DNA from: Cladobotryum mycophilum
Lineage: Eukaryota > Ascomycota > Sordariomycetes > Hypocreales > Hypocreaceae
Length of the DNA stretch: 64,000 nt
Assembly (NCBI GenBank): GCA_036429605.1
Contig: CM071590.1
Coordinates: forward strand, 5,022,001 to 5,086,000
Direction of reading: 5' to 3'
Part shown: piece after piece, positions 1 to 10,045 of the stretch
Layout of the letters: each line of letters starts with the position of its first letter
Numbering within the stretch: position 1 is the stretch's first letter
Notes under the pieces: model-generated
The model's database searches: none
What the model was told of the DNA's origin: nothing
What the model saw: only the letters and a program-made list of their open reading frames with translations
Position numbers and translations under genes: made by a program

Positions 1-1551
1 TCTACTCCGTATAGCCGTCGTTGATAATTTCTGCTCTTATTGCTTAACAGCCTTGCAAATGCATCATGAACAAATGCATCTCGCCTCAAACAGTGAGCCG
101 GTCGGTCGCAACGTACATACAGTACGTGGTTGCTTGCGGCGCCAATTAACCCCCTGTCGAAGGCGTCAGCATCATTGGTACCCTCCTTGTTTATAAATAC
201 CTAGCTGTACTACGGAGTACATAAGGCAAGTATGTAGGCCTGTATGTAAGGTATATTACATGCACAATTGTGTATTGAGGTACGATGCATGTGTGGGAAG
301 CACAAAGCAAATGGCAGCCAAGGGAATCTCCCCGATCCAGGATGTAAAATCAAGATCCTGGGGTACGTAAACCCGATAAACATGGGTAGCTCTCTGCCAC
401 CCTCTTCTGCCATGCCATGCCAAAGGAAAAGTCATCCCTCCATCCGGAATTGATCCGTCAAGATCAACGCTCGCTAGCGGCCGGTCATGATGGCACCAGA
501 CTCGACTTGGGCATCCTCTGAGTCCAAGCTTCAGCTTTGTTCAAGACAACCAGGACAATGCTCAGAGACCAAGGCCGTTTCATGCTGAGATCTGTCTGAT
601 ATCGATCGTCGTTGTTGGCATCCATTCCATAACCCCTCCAATACCCTTTAGCACCTCCCATGCGGGAGAGAAGAAGACACTGGATGAGAACGTGTAGTAA
701 TAAGATGGGATTAAATACGTTAAGGAATGAATAAGACTATCATAAAAGCGAAATATACAGAAATAAGAGGAATTATACAGAAACATCAGAAACTAAGAGA
801 AACAATCGATACGAATCTGTCCATGTACCATGCTCAGTCACTCCCCCCATCACCTCCAAGGGGGACCACCTTTGTTCTCGTTGGTGCCCTATAGCAAATG
901 AAGCCGGGTTGCTTGTGTGGGGCGATGTATCAGGATTCTCTCACACGGAACAATCCCTCCTCTCATCTCCTCTCTCTTCCCACACACACTCCGGATATCG
1001 AATTCGTCACAAGCCACATGTCTTTACAAGAAACGTCTCTAGCGTCATTGGGACATCAATCAAATCACTGATGCACAAGTATGTATCCGCAAGCAAAACA
1101 AAAAAAGAAACATGAGGCGGCCAGGATGGATTGGATCTGTCGCTCAAGTTTCCTCATTAATGAACCAACCCGTGACGGCCGGGACAACAAATCTTATGGA
1201 TTTCTTTTCTCCGGACTTGAACATATCATCTTTTTTTGTGTCCCTTTCATTCTTTCTCATTGCTGCCTGCTCCGCCTTCGCTACCTACGCAACTACGTAT
1301 TGCCCACGTTGGTGGATGTGATTGCATCACCGCACAGCCTTTTTGTCTGTCACCGGTTGGTCAAAACGTTTTGCATGCCAGCCAGGGTACAGATTACATA
1401 CCTGCGTACGGAGTACATGCACATCCTATCTTTGATCCAAGTATTCCATCATCATCCCGTCCAAGAATTTGGGGTCGGCGAGTGCGTTGGCGTCAGCACT
1501 GGCTTTGGATTCACCAACCCCTGCGCCATTCCAGGTTTTAATAGAACTGTC

Positions 1552-1579
1552 TGTTTTGTTTTGTTTTGTTTTGTTTTGT
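1552..1579. repeat. TGTTT pentanucleotide microsatellite
   Basis: About five and a half perfect units of the pentamer TGTTT. It lies in noncoding DNA upstream of the MAPKK gene and is likely length-polymorphic. Confidence 0.9.
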
Positions 1580-1972
1580 CTGTTGGGCCAAATCAACCGC
1601 AGCACCAAGCAGTCAGGCCAGTGTGCAGCGAGTGTGCAGTGCAGAAGAGAAGCAAAAGAAGCAATACCGAAATCTTGGTTTTTGGCTGGCTGGCCAATAC
1701 GAGCTTCTGAATTGAAACCTGGCGTATGCACGCATCGTCCTACATGGCAATTTTCGGCGTATAGATTCATCCGTCATGATACATGCTGATTGAACGTTTT
1801 ATGCGCCTTTCTCCGTTTGCATCATATCCATCCATCACCCAGTATCATCCGATTTTTTTCTTTTACACTGCCCCCTTCTTACCGTCTCCATTCATTGCCA
1901 GGACCCAGGATCAGCTGCAAGCGCCTCTACCGTACGAAGAGTACAAATCTACAATACCCCGCACTGCACTTG

Positions 1973-1995
1973 CACACACGCACACACACACACAC
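1973..1995. repeat. CA dinucleotide microsatellite
   Basis: Nearly perfect alternating CA tract in noncoding DNA, followed 35 bases later by a 15-base A run (2030-2044). Confidence 0.9.
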
Positions 1996-2334
1996 GCTGC
2001 TCGAAGCTTCTTCTTCTGGCGGCAGTGAGAAAAAAAAAAAAAAAGGACCCGACCCGACGACGCCTTACCTACGATCGTTAGCTACCTCTTACTAGGTGCT
2101 ATATTTTCCAAGTATTGCCTTACCTACCGTACGGAGCACCCTTACCTTAGTACCTCTGGTAGCACCATCCATACCTGCCCGCCTGTGCTTCTAGGAGGTC
2201 GAGGCCAACCACGAGACGACCTTGTCGATTTGACAGCAAACAGGTGAGTGAGTGAGTCAATTGCATGGATGCATCGAGTATTCTGCTAGCTTGACCTCCG
2301 CCCCCCCCCCCCCCATTTACCCTTGAATGCCGAA

Positions 2335-2473
2335 AAAAGAGAAGGAAGGAAAGAAGAGAGAAAGCAAAAGAAAGAAAGAAAGAAGGAAAGAAAGAAATAT
2401 GAAAATCTTTGGAGGCCAACAAGGTTCTCCCTCTCATTTGCTTGATTCTTTCTCTTTCTACTTCTCTTTCTAC

Positions 2474-2505
<32 letters not shown>

Positions 2506-2530
2506 TTCTCCTTCTCTTTTCTCACCTTTT
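2335..2530. repeat. Purine tract and complementary pyrimidine tract (imperfect inverted repeat)
   Basis: A run of GAAA and GGAAA units (about 2335-2400) is followed, after a spacer of about 45 bases, by a run of CTTTCT units (about 2447-2530) on the same strand. The two halves are complementary, so the transcript or single strand could fold back. A 14-base C run (2301-2314) lies just upstream. It is probably part of the promoter or leader of the kinase gene. Confidence 0.75.
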
Positions 2531-3342
2531 CATATTTCACACTTCACACACCTCACACACGGAAGCAGGCATTCGCAACACCGTGTTTGCTTGCTTCACC
2601 CCCTCTGTCCCGTTGCATCAAATACCTGCTCGTGACTTTGAGATGCATGGCAAGTGCCGTTGCCTGGTCTCGTCACTATCCAAGACCTGCATACAACCTG
2701 CAACCTGCAACTGCAACTGCACCAGAACCAGCACCAGCTCCGGCACCAGCACCGGCAGCGTTCTCATTACCAATATCTATACCTAGATAAACTAATGCCC
2801 TTCTCTTCCCAGGCCATACACAATCCATGTCATGCGGTAGATCCGGTTGATATCCGACCAGCAAGCGCATTTTGCATCAAATCTACTCAATCTGTCACGG
2901 TCCTGATCCCGAGTCTAGAACGGCCTAGCCTTTGGGTGTAACCGACCCGATAACTGCCCAAGGAGGACCGTCCGCTTTCCCGCAATTCGGCCGTCTTTCC
3001 TGTTATTTGTAGTATTAGCAGCCGACGACGAACCGCCGCAAGTTGCAACCCCACCCTCGTCTGCTCACATATCCACTCCTCTCAAGAAATCGAAAATACA
3101 GACAGTCGAGACCGCAGCCTATTACAACCAACACAATCCCCTCGTCTTTTTTTTTTTGCTGCTACCGGGTCGCCGGCGGTCTCTGCGACTTTTTCGCCGC
3201 ATCCGCTATCGACCCAGGATAAGCAGGAATTTTTGGGAAGTCTTGTATGACTTCTTAGGAGCCTCCGAGGTGCTAAGTCCTCTGCACCGTACTGCCGACC
3301 TCATCGGAAGCTCGCTTGCAAAGTCTTGAGTCAGTTTTCCCA

Positions 3343-5356
3343 ATGAGCGACTCCGATCCTGTACCGGCCATGCCGGCCACCCTCGACAACGATGCAAAGG
3401 CTGCCGATGTGCTGCTGTCCTCCGGAGAGCCCTCTCCAGCCGAAACAGCAAAGGGTGACAGCACCACCGAAACACCAAAACGAGTTCCTTCCTTGAGATC
3501 TGTCTCAGACCCCCGGAATATGAACCCCAATTCGACGGCACTTGGTATCCTGGGCATGGCTAGGCATCCTCCCCAGTCCACTTCATCGTTTGCTGGCGGT
3601 GCTGGCGTGGATAACAGCGCCATGGCCAAGGCGCGGGCATTGCATCAACAGCGGATGCAGAAGAACATGGCATCTGGAGGCAACTCCCCAATATCGCCGG
3701 TTCCGTCTCCCGGAGGTCCTATGAATGGCTTCCCAGCCGGTCTTCGTATTCCCAGCACCTTGCAGCGACCTGGTCCCGGGCCGCATCCCAAGTCTGCTCC
3801 CGCCGTACCAAAGCAATCCCTTAGCGAAAGGAGGGCCAAGATGGGTATGGGTATGAAGCTTGGAGATATGGGAGGTACCGGCCCCTCTTCGGGGATGCTC
3901 AGACCAGGTGCTCCGAAGCTGTCAGATATCACGGGCAGTGAGCCCGGTTCAAATAGTAACGGGAACTCGCAAGGGTCCAAGATGGATGACTTCAAGAAAT
4001 ATATCGATACGGAAAAAGGATGGATCACATTTGACGGGGCTGCCACCATCACTCGAACTGGTGTCAACTTTTCCAATGGCCAGACCTTTAGTATTTCACT
4101 GGACGAGGTTGAAATTATGGACGAGCTAGGCAAGGGAAATTATGGTACGGTCTACAGAGTCAAGCATTCGAAAACAGCAGCGCCACGATTCGGACACGGG
4201 CTATCGGGTATCAAGCTAGGTCAAGCAGCACGACGACCCTCAGCGGCAGCGCAGGACAGAGAAAAGCTTGTTGCAAGCGTAAAAGGGGAGATGATTATGA
4301 TGGTGCAACCGGCAAAATCATGGCCATGAAGGAGATTAGGCTCGAGCTGGACGATGCCAAGTTCACCACGATATTGAAGGAGTTGGTCATCTTGCACGAG
4401 TGTGTATCACCCTACATTATCGATTTCTACGGAGCATTTTTCCAGGAAGGCGCTGTGTACATCTGCATCGAGTACATGGATGGAGGCTCAATTGACAAGC
4501 TCTATTCCGGCGGCATCCCGGAGAATATTCTTCAGAAAATTACATACGCCGCCGTCATGGGCCTCAAATCTCTGAAAGACGACCACAACATTATCCACCG
4601 CGATGTTAAGCCAACAAATATCTTGGCCAATACACGGGGACAAGTCAAGATCTGTGACTTTGGTGTCAGCGGAAATCTCGTGGCCAGTATTGCCAAAACA
4701 AATATTGGATGTCAAAGTTATATGGCACCAGAACGGATATCAGGAGGGGCGTTGACATCGTCGGGTAACGCAGATGGATCATACAACGTCCAGAGTGATA
4801 TCTGGAGCTTGGGTCTAACTATCATCGAGTGTGCCCTTGGTCGGTACCCATATCCACCGGAAGCATCTTCCACCATCTTCAGTCAATTAAACGTAAGTCC
4901 TTGATTCCCTTTTCTTTTCTTTCTGTTTTGCCGCCCATAATGCTAACGCTATTGATTTTATAGGCCATTGTCGAAGGCGAACCTCCAAACCTACCAGAAA
5001 CAGGATATTCTGATAACGCAAAAGACTTTGTGAAGAGCTGTCTCCACAAAATCCCCAAGATGCGAGCAACTTATGCCATGCTTCTAAAGCACCCTTGGAT
5101 GACACCCTTGTCAAAGCCGCAGACAATCACCGAGGAGGTTGAGGAAGGCGAGGCAGCTGAGAAGGTTGCTGAAGCTGTGGGCAAGATGGATCTGAGCTCT
5201 GGGACTGGCGATGTCGAGGTTGCCGAATGGGTGATCTCGGTACTGAGGCGGAAGCAAGATGGCCTTGAGCCCCACGGACCAGCTCGGCCAGCGCTTCATA
5301 CGGCACCACTTGATAGTATCAGCCCTTTGGGAAGCCCACTTAATCATGGGGGCTGA
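3343..5356 (+). CDS. pbs2: MAP kinase kinase Pbs2 (HOG pathway)
   Basis: Dual-specificity MAPKK expected to phosphorylate the Hog1-type MAPK in osmotic and stress signalling. The start is the first in-frame ATG (3343). A long Ser/Pro-rich N-terminal region precedes the kinase domain, which has the glycine loop GKGNYGTVY (about 4129-4155), the VAIK-like segment MAMKEIRLEL, the Pbs2-typical EYMDGGSIDKLYSGG, the catalytic loop HRDVKPTN, DFG, and the activation segment with SIAKTNIG. An intron at 4893-4963 (GTAAGT, branch GCTAAC, TAG) splits the C-lobe. The reading frame changes between the glycine loop (frame of 3343) and MAMKEIR (frame of 4320) inside a variable linker. Either a 47-nt intron at 4208-4254 or a one-base deletion near 4281-4290 would restore it. 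The protein is about 630-650 residues. Identity is firm; the exact structure at 4208-4319 is not. Confidence 0.9.
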
Positions 5357-6446
5357 ATGGTACACGATATATGGTCTTAAGGACCGTACGAGAAGCAAAA
5401 CGGCGAAGGAGGCTTGATGATCTTCAAACCCTGAATGCCTGTTTAAGTCTAGGAGGTATTATCATTACAGGATGAAGGCATCAGCGCCTCACTATGTGCC
5501 AACTTGAGCAGGTATCTTGTTGGCTCAATTTCCACCATCAGAACACATGGAGCGGGAGAGATAGGAGTTGCCTGTGAATTTGACAACTCCACAAGGTGTC
5601 CTACTTACTACTACTAGGTATACGTTTCTCCCCCGTCACGGATACTTCTCCACTTGTATACGTTTCTGTGATAATTCTTAGACGGGCAATTTTGGTGGCA
5701 ACTAGCGATCACTTTCAGTTTTTTTCTTCCAATTTTCCAATTTGTTTTCATTTTTCATTTCTCTTTTTTTTGAACTTTCCTATTATGGACTATCAGTGTG
5801 TTTTTGGGGGGGTTATGGGAGGGGAGGGGAAGGGAGGGGACTTGGGCCATCAAGGAGGTAAAACGAAAGATGGGATGGAAAGCAAATCTTTTGGGAGTCA
5901 TTGTACCTTGTATGAAGACGGAGAAACAAACAGGTGAAACGTGAGGGCAACTTCAAACGGGGAAAGGGGGAAAGGCAGGCAAGGGGGGCATGGGACCAAG
6001 ATGAGGTAGAAATGCGAAAACTTATTCTGATTCGAGAACTAATTGATTCAAAAACTAATGCTTTCTTGTTTTTTTCCCCCTGCTTCTCTCATTTTTCCTC
6101 CTTGATGGTATCAAATCTTGGACCAGAGCCAAGAGGGGTGGTTGAAATACAAAAATAACCATCGTGTTTATACACTCATAAACATGGCCGTACAGACATT
6201 ATACATGTAATATTACTTTCCATCTCGGCATTACCATGCTCGTTATGTTCAAAGAAAAAACGCACACACAGAGACATATGTGACACATAATTGTCACATC
6301 ACCTTGCAAGAAACAAAACGCCACTAACGTCGATTAAACACCTATGCTTGTTGTTACTCTGAGCCAACGGTATTCGAACCCTAGAATGAGGGAGAGCCGC
6401 CCGCTTAGAAGTAATTCTGGGGCCAAAGCGAGGTTCGAAGACCGAT
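5357..6446. other. Intergenic region between convergent genes
   Basis: Between the 3' ends of pbs2 and the SUR7-family gene. It holds T-rich and G-rich low-complexity stretches (about 5715-5850) and no frame I can support as coding. It presumably contains both 3' untranslated regions. Confidence 0.5.
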
Positions 6447-7317
6447 CTACGAATACTCGTCCTTCACTCGTCGGCCATCGAGGGAGCGGCTGCGTGTGCT
6501 GTAGCTCCTGCCGACGCCGACGCCGCGGTCCTTGCGCATGCCTAGAGCAAAGAGGATGACAGAAATAAGGAGTGCCGCGTAGCCACCCCAGAGGAAGCCA
6601 AAGGACCAGACGCCTACTTTGGCGCTGCGGTCGTTATCCCTGAACTGGTCGCGGGCTTTGACAAAGGTGACACTGTGAGACGCAGGAAGGGGTTAGCGAT
6701 CTGAGTCGAGGGGGTGGGGGAAAAAAGAGGAGATAAAAAAGGGTTTTACGTACGTTGTCAGAGCAGCAGCGATGGAGAAGCAGAAAAGAGCGAAGCTGGA
6801 GATGAGGAATGCGACGGCAGCGCCTAGACGGCCGCAGCAAGCGACAAAGCTTGCGAAGAAGGCGAGGACTTCGAAGAAGAGGGTGATGAGAATGAAGACC
6901 CATCCAAAGCGCCAGAGGTAGTAGTATTCCTTGGAGGTCGTGTGTCCGCCATAGCTCCCAATCAACGAATCAGGCGCATTCTGTGCCCTACCGTCCCAAG
7001 CATAGCCAAAGGGAATAGCAGCGTGGGCCCCGCCGCAGTCCTTGTTGCCGTCGCCGCAGATGTAAAAGTATGTCCACTGGCTCACAGCGCGGGCGCCTGT
7101 GATGCCGCTCGTGTCGGCGCGGAGGAAGTAAGTCTTGCCAAACGGGGTCGAGTCTGTGACGCCGGGGAGGATGATGAAGAATAGGAAGAGGATGGAGGTG
7201 GCGAGCAGGACGAGGCCTGAGATGCCGAGCAAGCCGTCTGTGAGGGAGAATGCGATTAGTTTGTTTGTTTGTTTGTTTGTTTGTATAAGGGGGGTTTGTT
7301 GACTTACTCTTGGGCAT
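6447..7317 (-). CDS. SUR7/PalI-family four-helix membrane protein
   Basis: Three exons on the minus strand: 7317-7308, 7237-6754 and 6672-6447, with introns of 70 nt (7307-7238) and 81 nt (6753-6673), both GT-AG. The protein starts MPKNGLLGISG and has about 240 residues. It shows the SUR7/PalI pattern: an N-terminal membrane helix, a long extracellular loop with two cysteines (YICGDGNKDC), then three more hydrophobic helices, the last in exon 3, and a short basic Arg/Ser-rich cytosolic tail. Family members sit in eisosomes or the cell cortex (Sur7, Fmp45) or act in ambient pH sensing (PalI/Rim9). The short length and lack of a long tail favour a Sur7/Fmp45-like role over PalI. The first intron contains a CAAA microsatellite. 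Confidence 0.8.
7258..7284. repeat. TTTG/CAAA tetranucleotide microsatellite inside an intron
   Basis: Six tandem TTTG units on the plus strand, lying wholly inside intron 1 of the minus-strand SUR7-family gene. Length change here would alter intron size only. Confidence 0.85.
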
Positions 7318-9082
7318 TGTAGAAGCTATCACCAGATGTTTGGTCTTTGAGCGGCAGAAGATGCGAAGCTGAAGATGGTGGTGGCGGGAAGTAAAGTAGA
7401 AGCAGAAGCTTCGAAGAAGTTCCTGTTTCCCAAGCTAATGTTGTACCCTTGGGCCTCAAGTTTTCCCAAGTCGCGACTAGGAAATCAAGGATCTGAGGTC
7501 GTAAGGTTGTCGCGGGTAGAGATTAAGAAGCAAGGGCCATGAGATTGGCAGGGTGATGTTCACGGTTCGATTGCGTTAGCGCAACCAACTGGGGTCGGTA
7601 GTTGTCTCACTCGAGTTTTCCTTGATTTTCTGCTGCCGAGCCTTGTGCGATATTGATAAAAGTGATAAGAATGAATTAATAACTATAGTGACGGTAAGAA
7701 ATAAAGAGGCAGCTGAGAGATGAATGGCAATTGGGTAGATTGGAAAGAATATGAGGAGGGGAGGGGGTATGAAAGAAGAAGTTGGGCTGATGGTTGACGA
7801 CTGTGGTTCGTTTCTTTACTTCCAAGTTCGAGTACTGGAAGCTTAGAGCTTGGAAGTACCCTATGTAGAATAGAAGGGTCAAACTTGGTTACGTAGTGCG
7901 TCGTTTTAGTGGTTCGAGTGCCCTGTTGGAGCTATGGAAGCTCTATAGATGCTAGCGCAGCCAAAATGTTTGGTCAAAGGTTGGAAGTGGCGTTGAGCCG
8001 ACAGCTGTCATTGGACGCTGGAGTGGACGATGACGACACCCTGTTTTCTGTTTTCTGGGGTTTCTGCAGGGCAAAAAAATACAAATGCAGATGGTGGAGG
8101 CAAGGGTTTAAAGACACAGCAGCAGCAGCAGCGTGACTTGTATGTAGATCTACGGCTCCCTTCCTCAAGGTAATTAAACAAATCAAGGTATCCAAAGTAC
8201 AGAGTACACAGCGCCCAAGATATCAGAGACATGACTTGAAAAGTTTTCATGGCAGGACACGACACACACTGTAGCATCACTACCTCATCACCAACACCCT
8301 CAGCTTCCGGTATGAGAATTACCTCGGCGGAGGAGGAGACACTTGGCATAAACCTTCTTTCACTCCAACGCCACAAAGGGTTCACCAGCTCTGATGTCAT
8401 GAATTGACAACCCCAGCAATAACGACGACTCAGCTTGAATAATCGTTTTGTATTGTGTTGTTGGTGATGAAAGTTACCCAAGGTAAAGTACCGTGGTAAA
8501 TCTATTGATTGCATCATGAAACCATCCAACAATGCGGGAAAATCTTATCATCAACCGAAATTGATGATTTATTGCTGCTTCTGGGCAACGAACGCATATC
8601 GATTAACTAGGTACTTTCTAGTACATACCCTGATGACACCACCTCTAGACAGAAGAACCTTGAACTTGACGATGATGCAACTCGAAACGACGCTTATCTC
8701 TGTAGAGGTACCTCTCAGTGCTGTATCAGTGCTGTACGGAGTACCCTACGCCAATAAACAAGACCGTTAGCCTAGTCCGTCTCGCTTCCATCCTTTTTCC
8801 AGCAAGAAATGAAACACAAACCAACAGCCCATATTTTCCCCTGCTTGCCAATCAACTCCACAGCAGCGTCATCACACCCGGCAGCTCACCGTAAATCAAC
8901 ACTAAATTGTCATTTATTGTACCCTCGGAGTCCCCTTCCGGCCCGGGGAGTGACGTCTAGACAAGTCTTGGCTTGTCAATCCGGACGTTCCTTGGCAATC
9001 TAGCTCCCTTGCCCTTGGAAACATCCGCATTCCCAAACGGCAACGCTAGAAGGGCTTCTTCCGCCCGTTTTGTCATCACAAG
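7318..9082. other. Divergent intergenic region, SUR7-family gene to LIP2
   Basis: Shared upstream region of two divergently transcribed genes. No supportable coding frame; a 174-codon minus-strand frame at 8008-8532 looks random. It contains a 10-bp perfect inverted repeat (7817-7826 with 7849-7858), a CAG run (8119-8132) and one TACGGAGTA motif at 8735. Confidence 0.5.
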
Positions 9083-10045
9083 ATGCGGCACATGTTCCGA
9101 TTATGGCCCGGGAACTCTGCATCAGCTTTGCTACGTCGGCGACGGCCGTGTTCGTGGCCTTGCCGGGGCGCCGTTGGACAACTCTTTAGCTCATCGTCTA
9201 AACCGAGTCTATTCGTGCATCGGCATCTCAAGGCAATCAATGGTGAAGACCTCGTTCCTTACGATGAGGCTGAGGAACACCAAGAACAGCTGCGAAAAAG
9301 GCACTTGGAGTGGAAAAGCACCGAGAGCGGCGAGCCTCTCGTACCGCATCTCCTATCTTTCGAGTCAAGACCAATCTACACCCTAGGTCGTAGACAAGGC
9401 AATCTCACACCGGGTGAAGAGGGTATCTTGCAAAGACAACTTTTTGTCAATCTGCACCAACGAAACAAGCATATTCAAGAAACCTTTTTACCGGACGTAA
9501 AAAAGACGAACCGCGGGGGACTCACTACCTATCATGGACCCGGGCAGCTCGTTCTATGGCCAGTTCTAGATATGCACTCTCCATTATATCCCAAGTACAG
9601 CGTGTCGTCTTATGCAAGCCACTTGGAAGCTACAACACAACGGCTGCTAGACGAGGTATTCAACGTCAAGTCATTTACTAGTCATGACGAGCCGGGTGTT
9701 TGGGTAGAATCTCCAGCCGGCCAGCCACGTAAGATTGCAGCTTTGGGTGTACATCACAGACGCTACATTACTGCTCTTGGTACAGCCATCAACATCGATA
9801 TTAAGGTGACAGGCGACGCCCCGGAGAACCCATGGGTCAGATTCATCCCATGCGGCATCGAGGGGAAAGAGGTAACCTCAGTCGCCGAGGAGATTGGAAT
9901 CGCCAAGGATAATCTAATCTTTGACTTGGAAGATCTGGCGCGTCAATGGGCTCGCATCTTTGAAGAGGGTCTCGTAGATGCCTCAAAAAGGGGGCGATTT
10001 AAGACGCTGATGCTTGCATTTGATTGGAATTGGAGCTCATGGTAA
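9083..10045 (+). CDS. LIP2: Mitochondrial octanoyl-(lipoyl-)transferase LIP2
   Basis: Intronless, 320 residues. LipB/LIP2 transfers octanoate from acyl carrier protein to lipoyl domains (for example GcvH and the E2 subunits), the first step of lipoate synthesis in mitochondria. The family signature RGGLTTYHGPGQ (residues 144-155) is present. The conserved lysine lies in RKIAALGVHH (K217) and the catalytic cysteine in IPCGIEGKEVTS (C257), followed by the usual helical C-terminus. The first 40 residues are Arg- and Ser-rich without acids, fitting a mitochondrial targeting peptide. The start is the first ATG at 9083; M4 at 9092 is an equally plausible alternative. Its neighbours have unrelated functions. 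Confidence 0.95.
   Translation: MRHMFRLWPGNSASALLRRRRPCSWPCRGAVGQLFSSSSKPSLFVHRHLKAINGEDLVPYDEAEEHQEQLRKRHLEWKSTESGEPLVPHLLSFESRPIYTLGRRQGNLTPGEEGILQRQLFVNLHQRNKHIQETFLPDVKKTNRGGLTTYHGPGQLVLWPVLDMHSPLYPKYSVSSYASHLEATTQRLLDEVFNVKSFTSHDEPGVWVESPAGQPRKIAALGVHHRRYITALGTAINIDIKVTGDAPENPWVRFIPCGIEGKEVTSVAEEIGIAKDNLIFDLEDLARQWARIFEEGLVDASKRGRFKTLMLAFDWNWSSW

Larger units (their letters stand above)
1..3342. other. Gene-free, simple-repeat-rich region upstream of pbs2
   Basis: I find no supportable gene here. The open frames present (the longest is about 209 codons, at 1081-1710) have low-complexity, non-protein-like composition and no recognisable domain. The region holds a TGTTT repeat (1552-1579), a CA repeat (1973-1995), a 15-base A run (2030-2044), a 14-base C run (2301-2314) and a purine tract followed by a pyrimidine tract (about 2335-2530). 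The last 400 bases before the kinase are rich in C and T, as is common for leaders and promoters of filamentous fungi. Three copies of the 9-mer TACGGAGTA (either strand) lie at 3, 211 and 1407. The long distance to the kinase start suggests a long 5' untranslated region or promoter. Confidence 0.6.

Noticed and set aside
1081..1710. 209-codon plus-strand open frame
   Set aside because: Composition is random-looking, it runs through a TGTTT microsatellite, and it overlaps other frames of similar length. No domain or signal seen.
4275..4295. Programmed -1 ribosomal frameshift in pbs2
   Set aside because: The AAAAGGGG tract does not fit the X-XXY-YYZ slippery pattern in the zero frame, and no such mechanism is known for this kinase; an intron or indel is simpler.
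6340..6420. Possible minus-strand tRNA from a GGGTTCGAATACC sequence
   Set aside because: The B-box-like sequence is there but the T stem does not pair and no acceptor or anticodon arms can be drawn.
8008..8532. 174-codon minus-strand open frame between the SUR7-family gene and LIP2
   Set aside because: Contains a CAG-repeat-derived Cys run and no recognisable fold; lies in a divergent promoter region.
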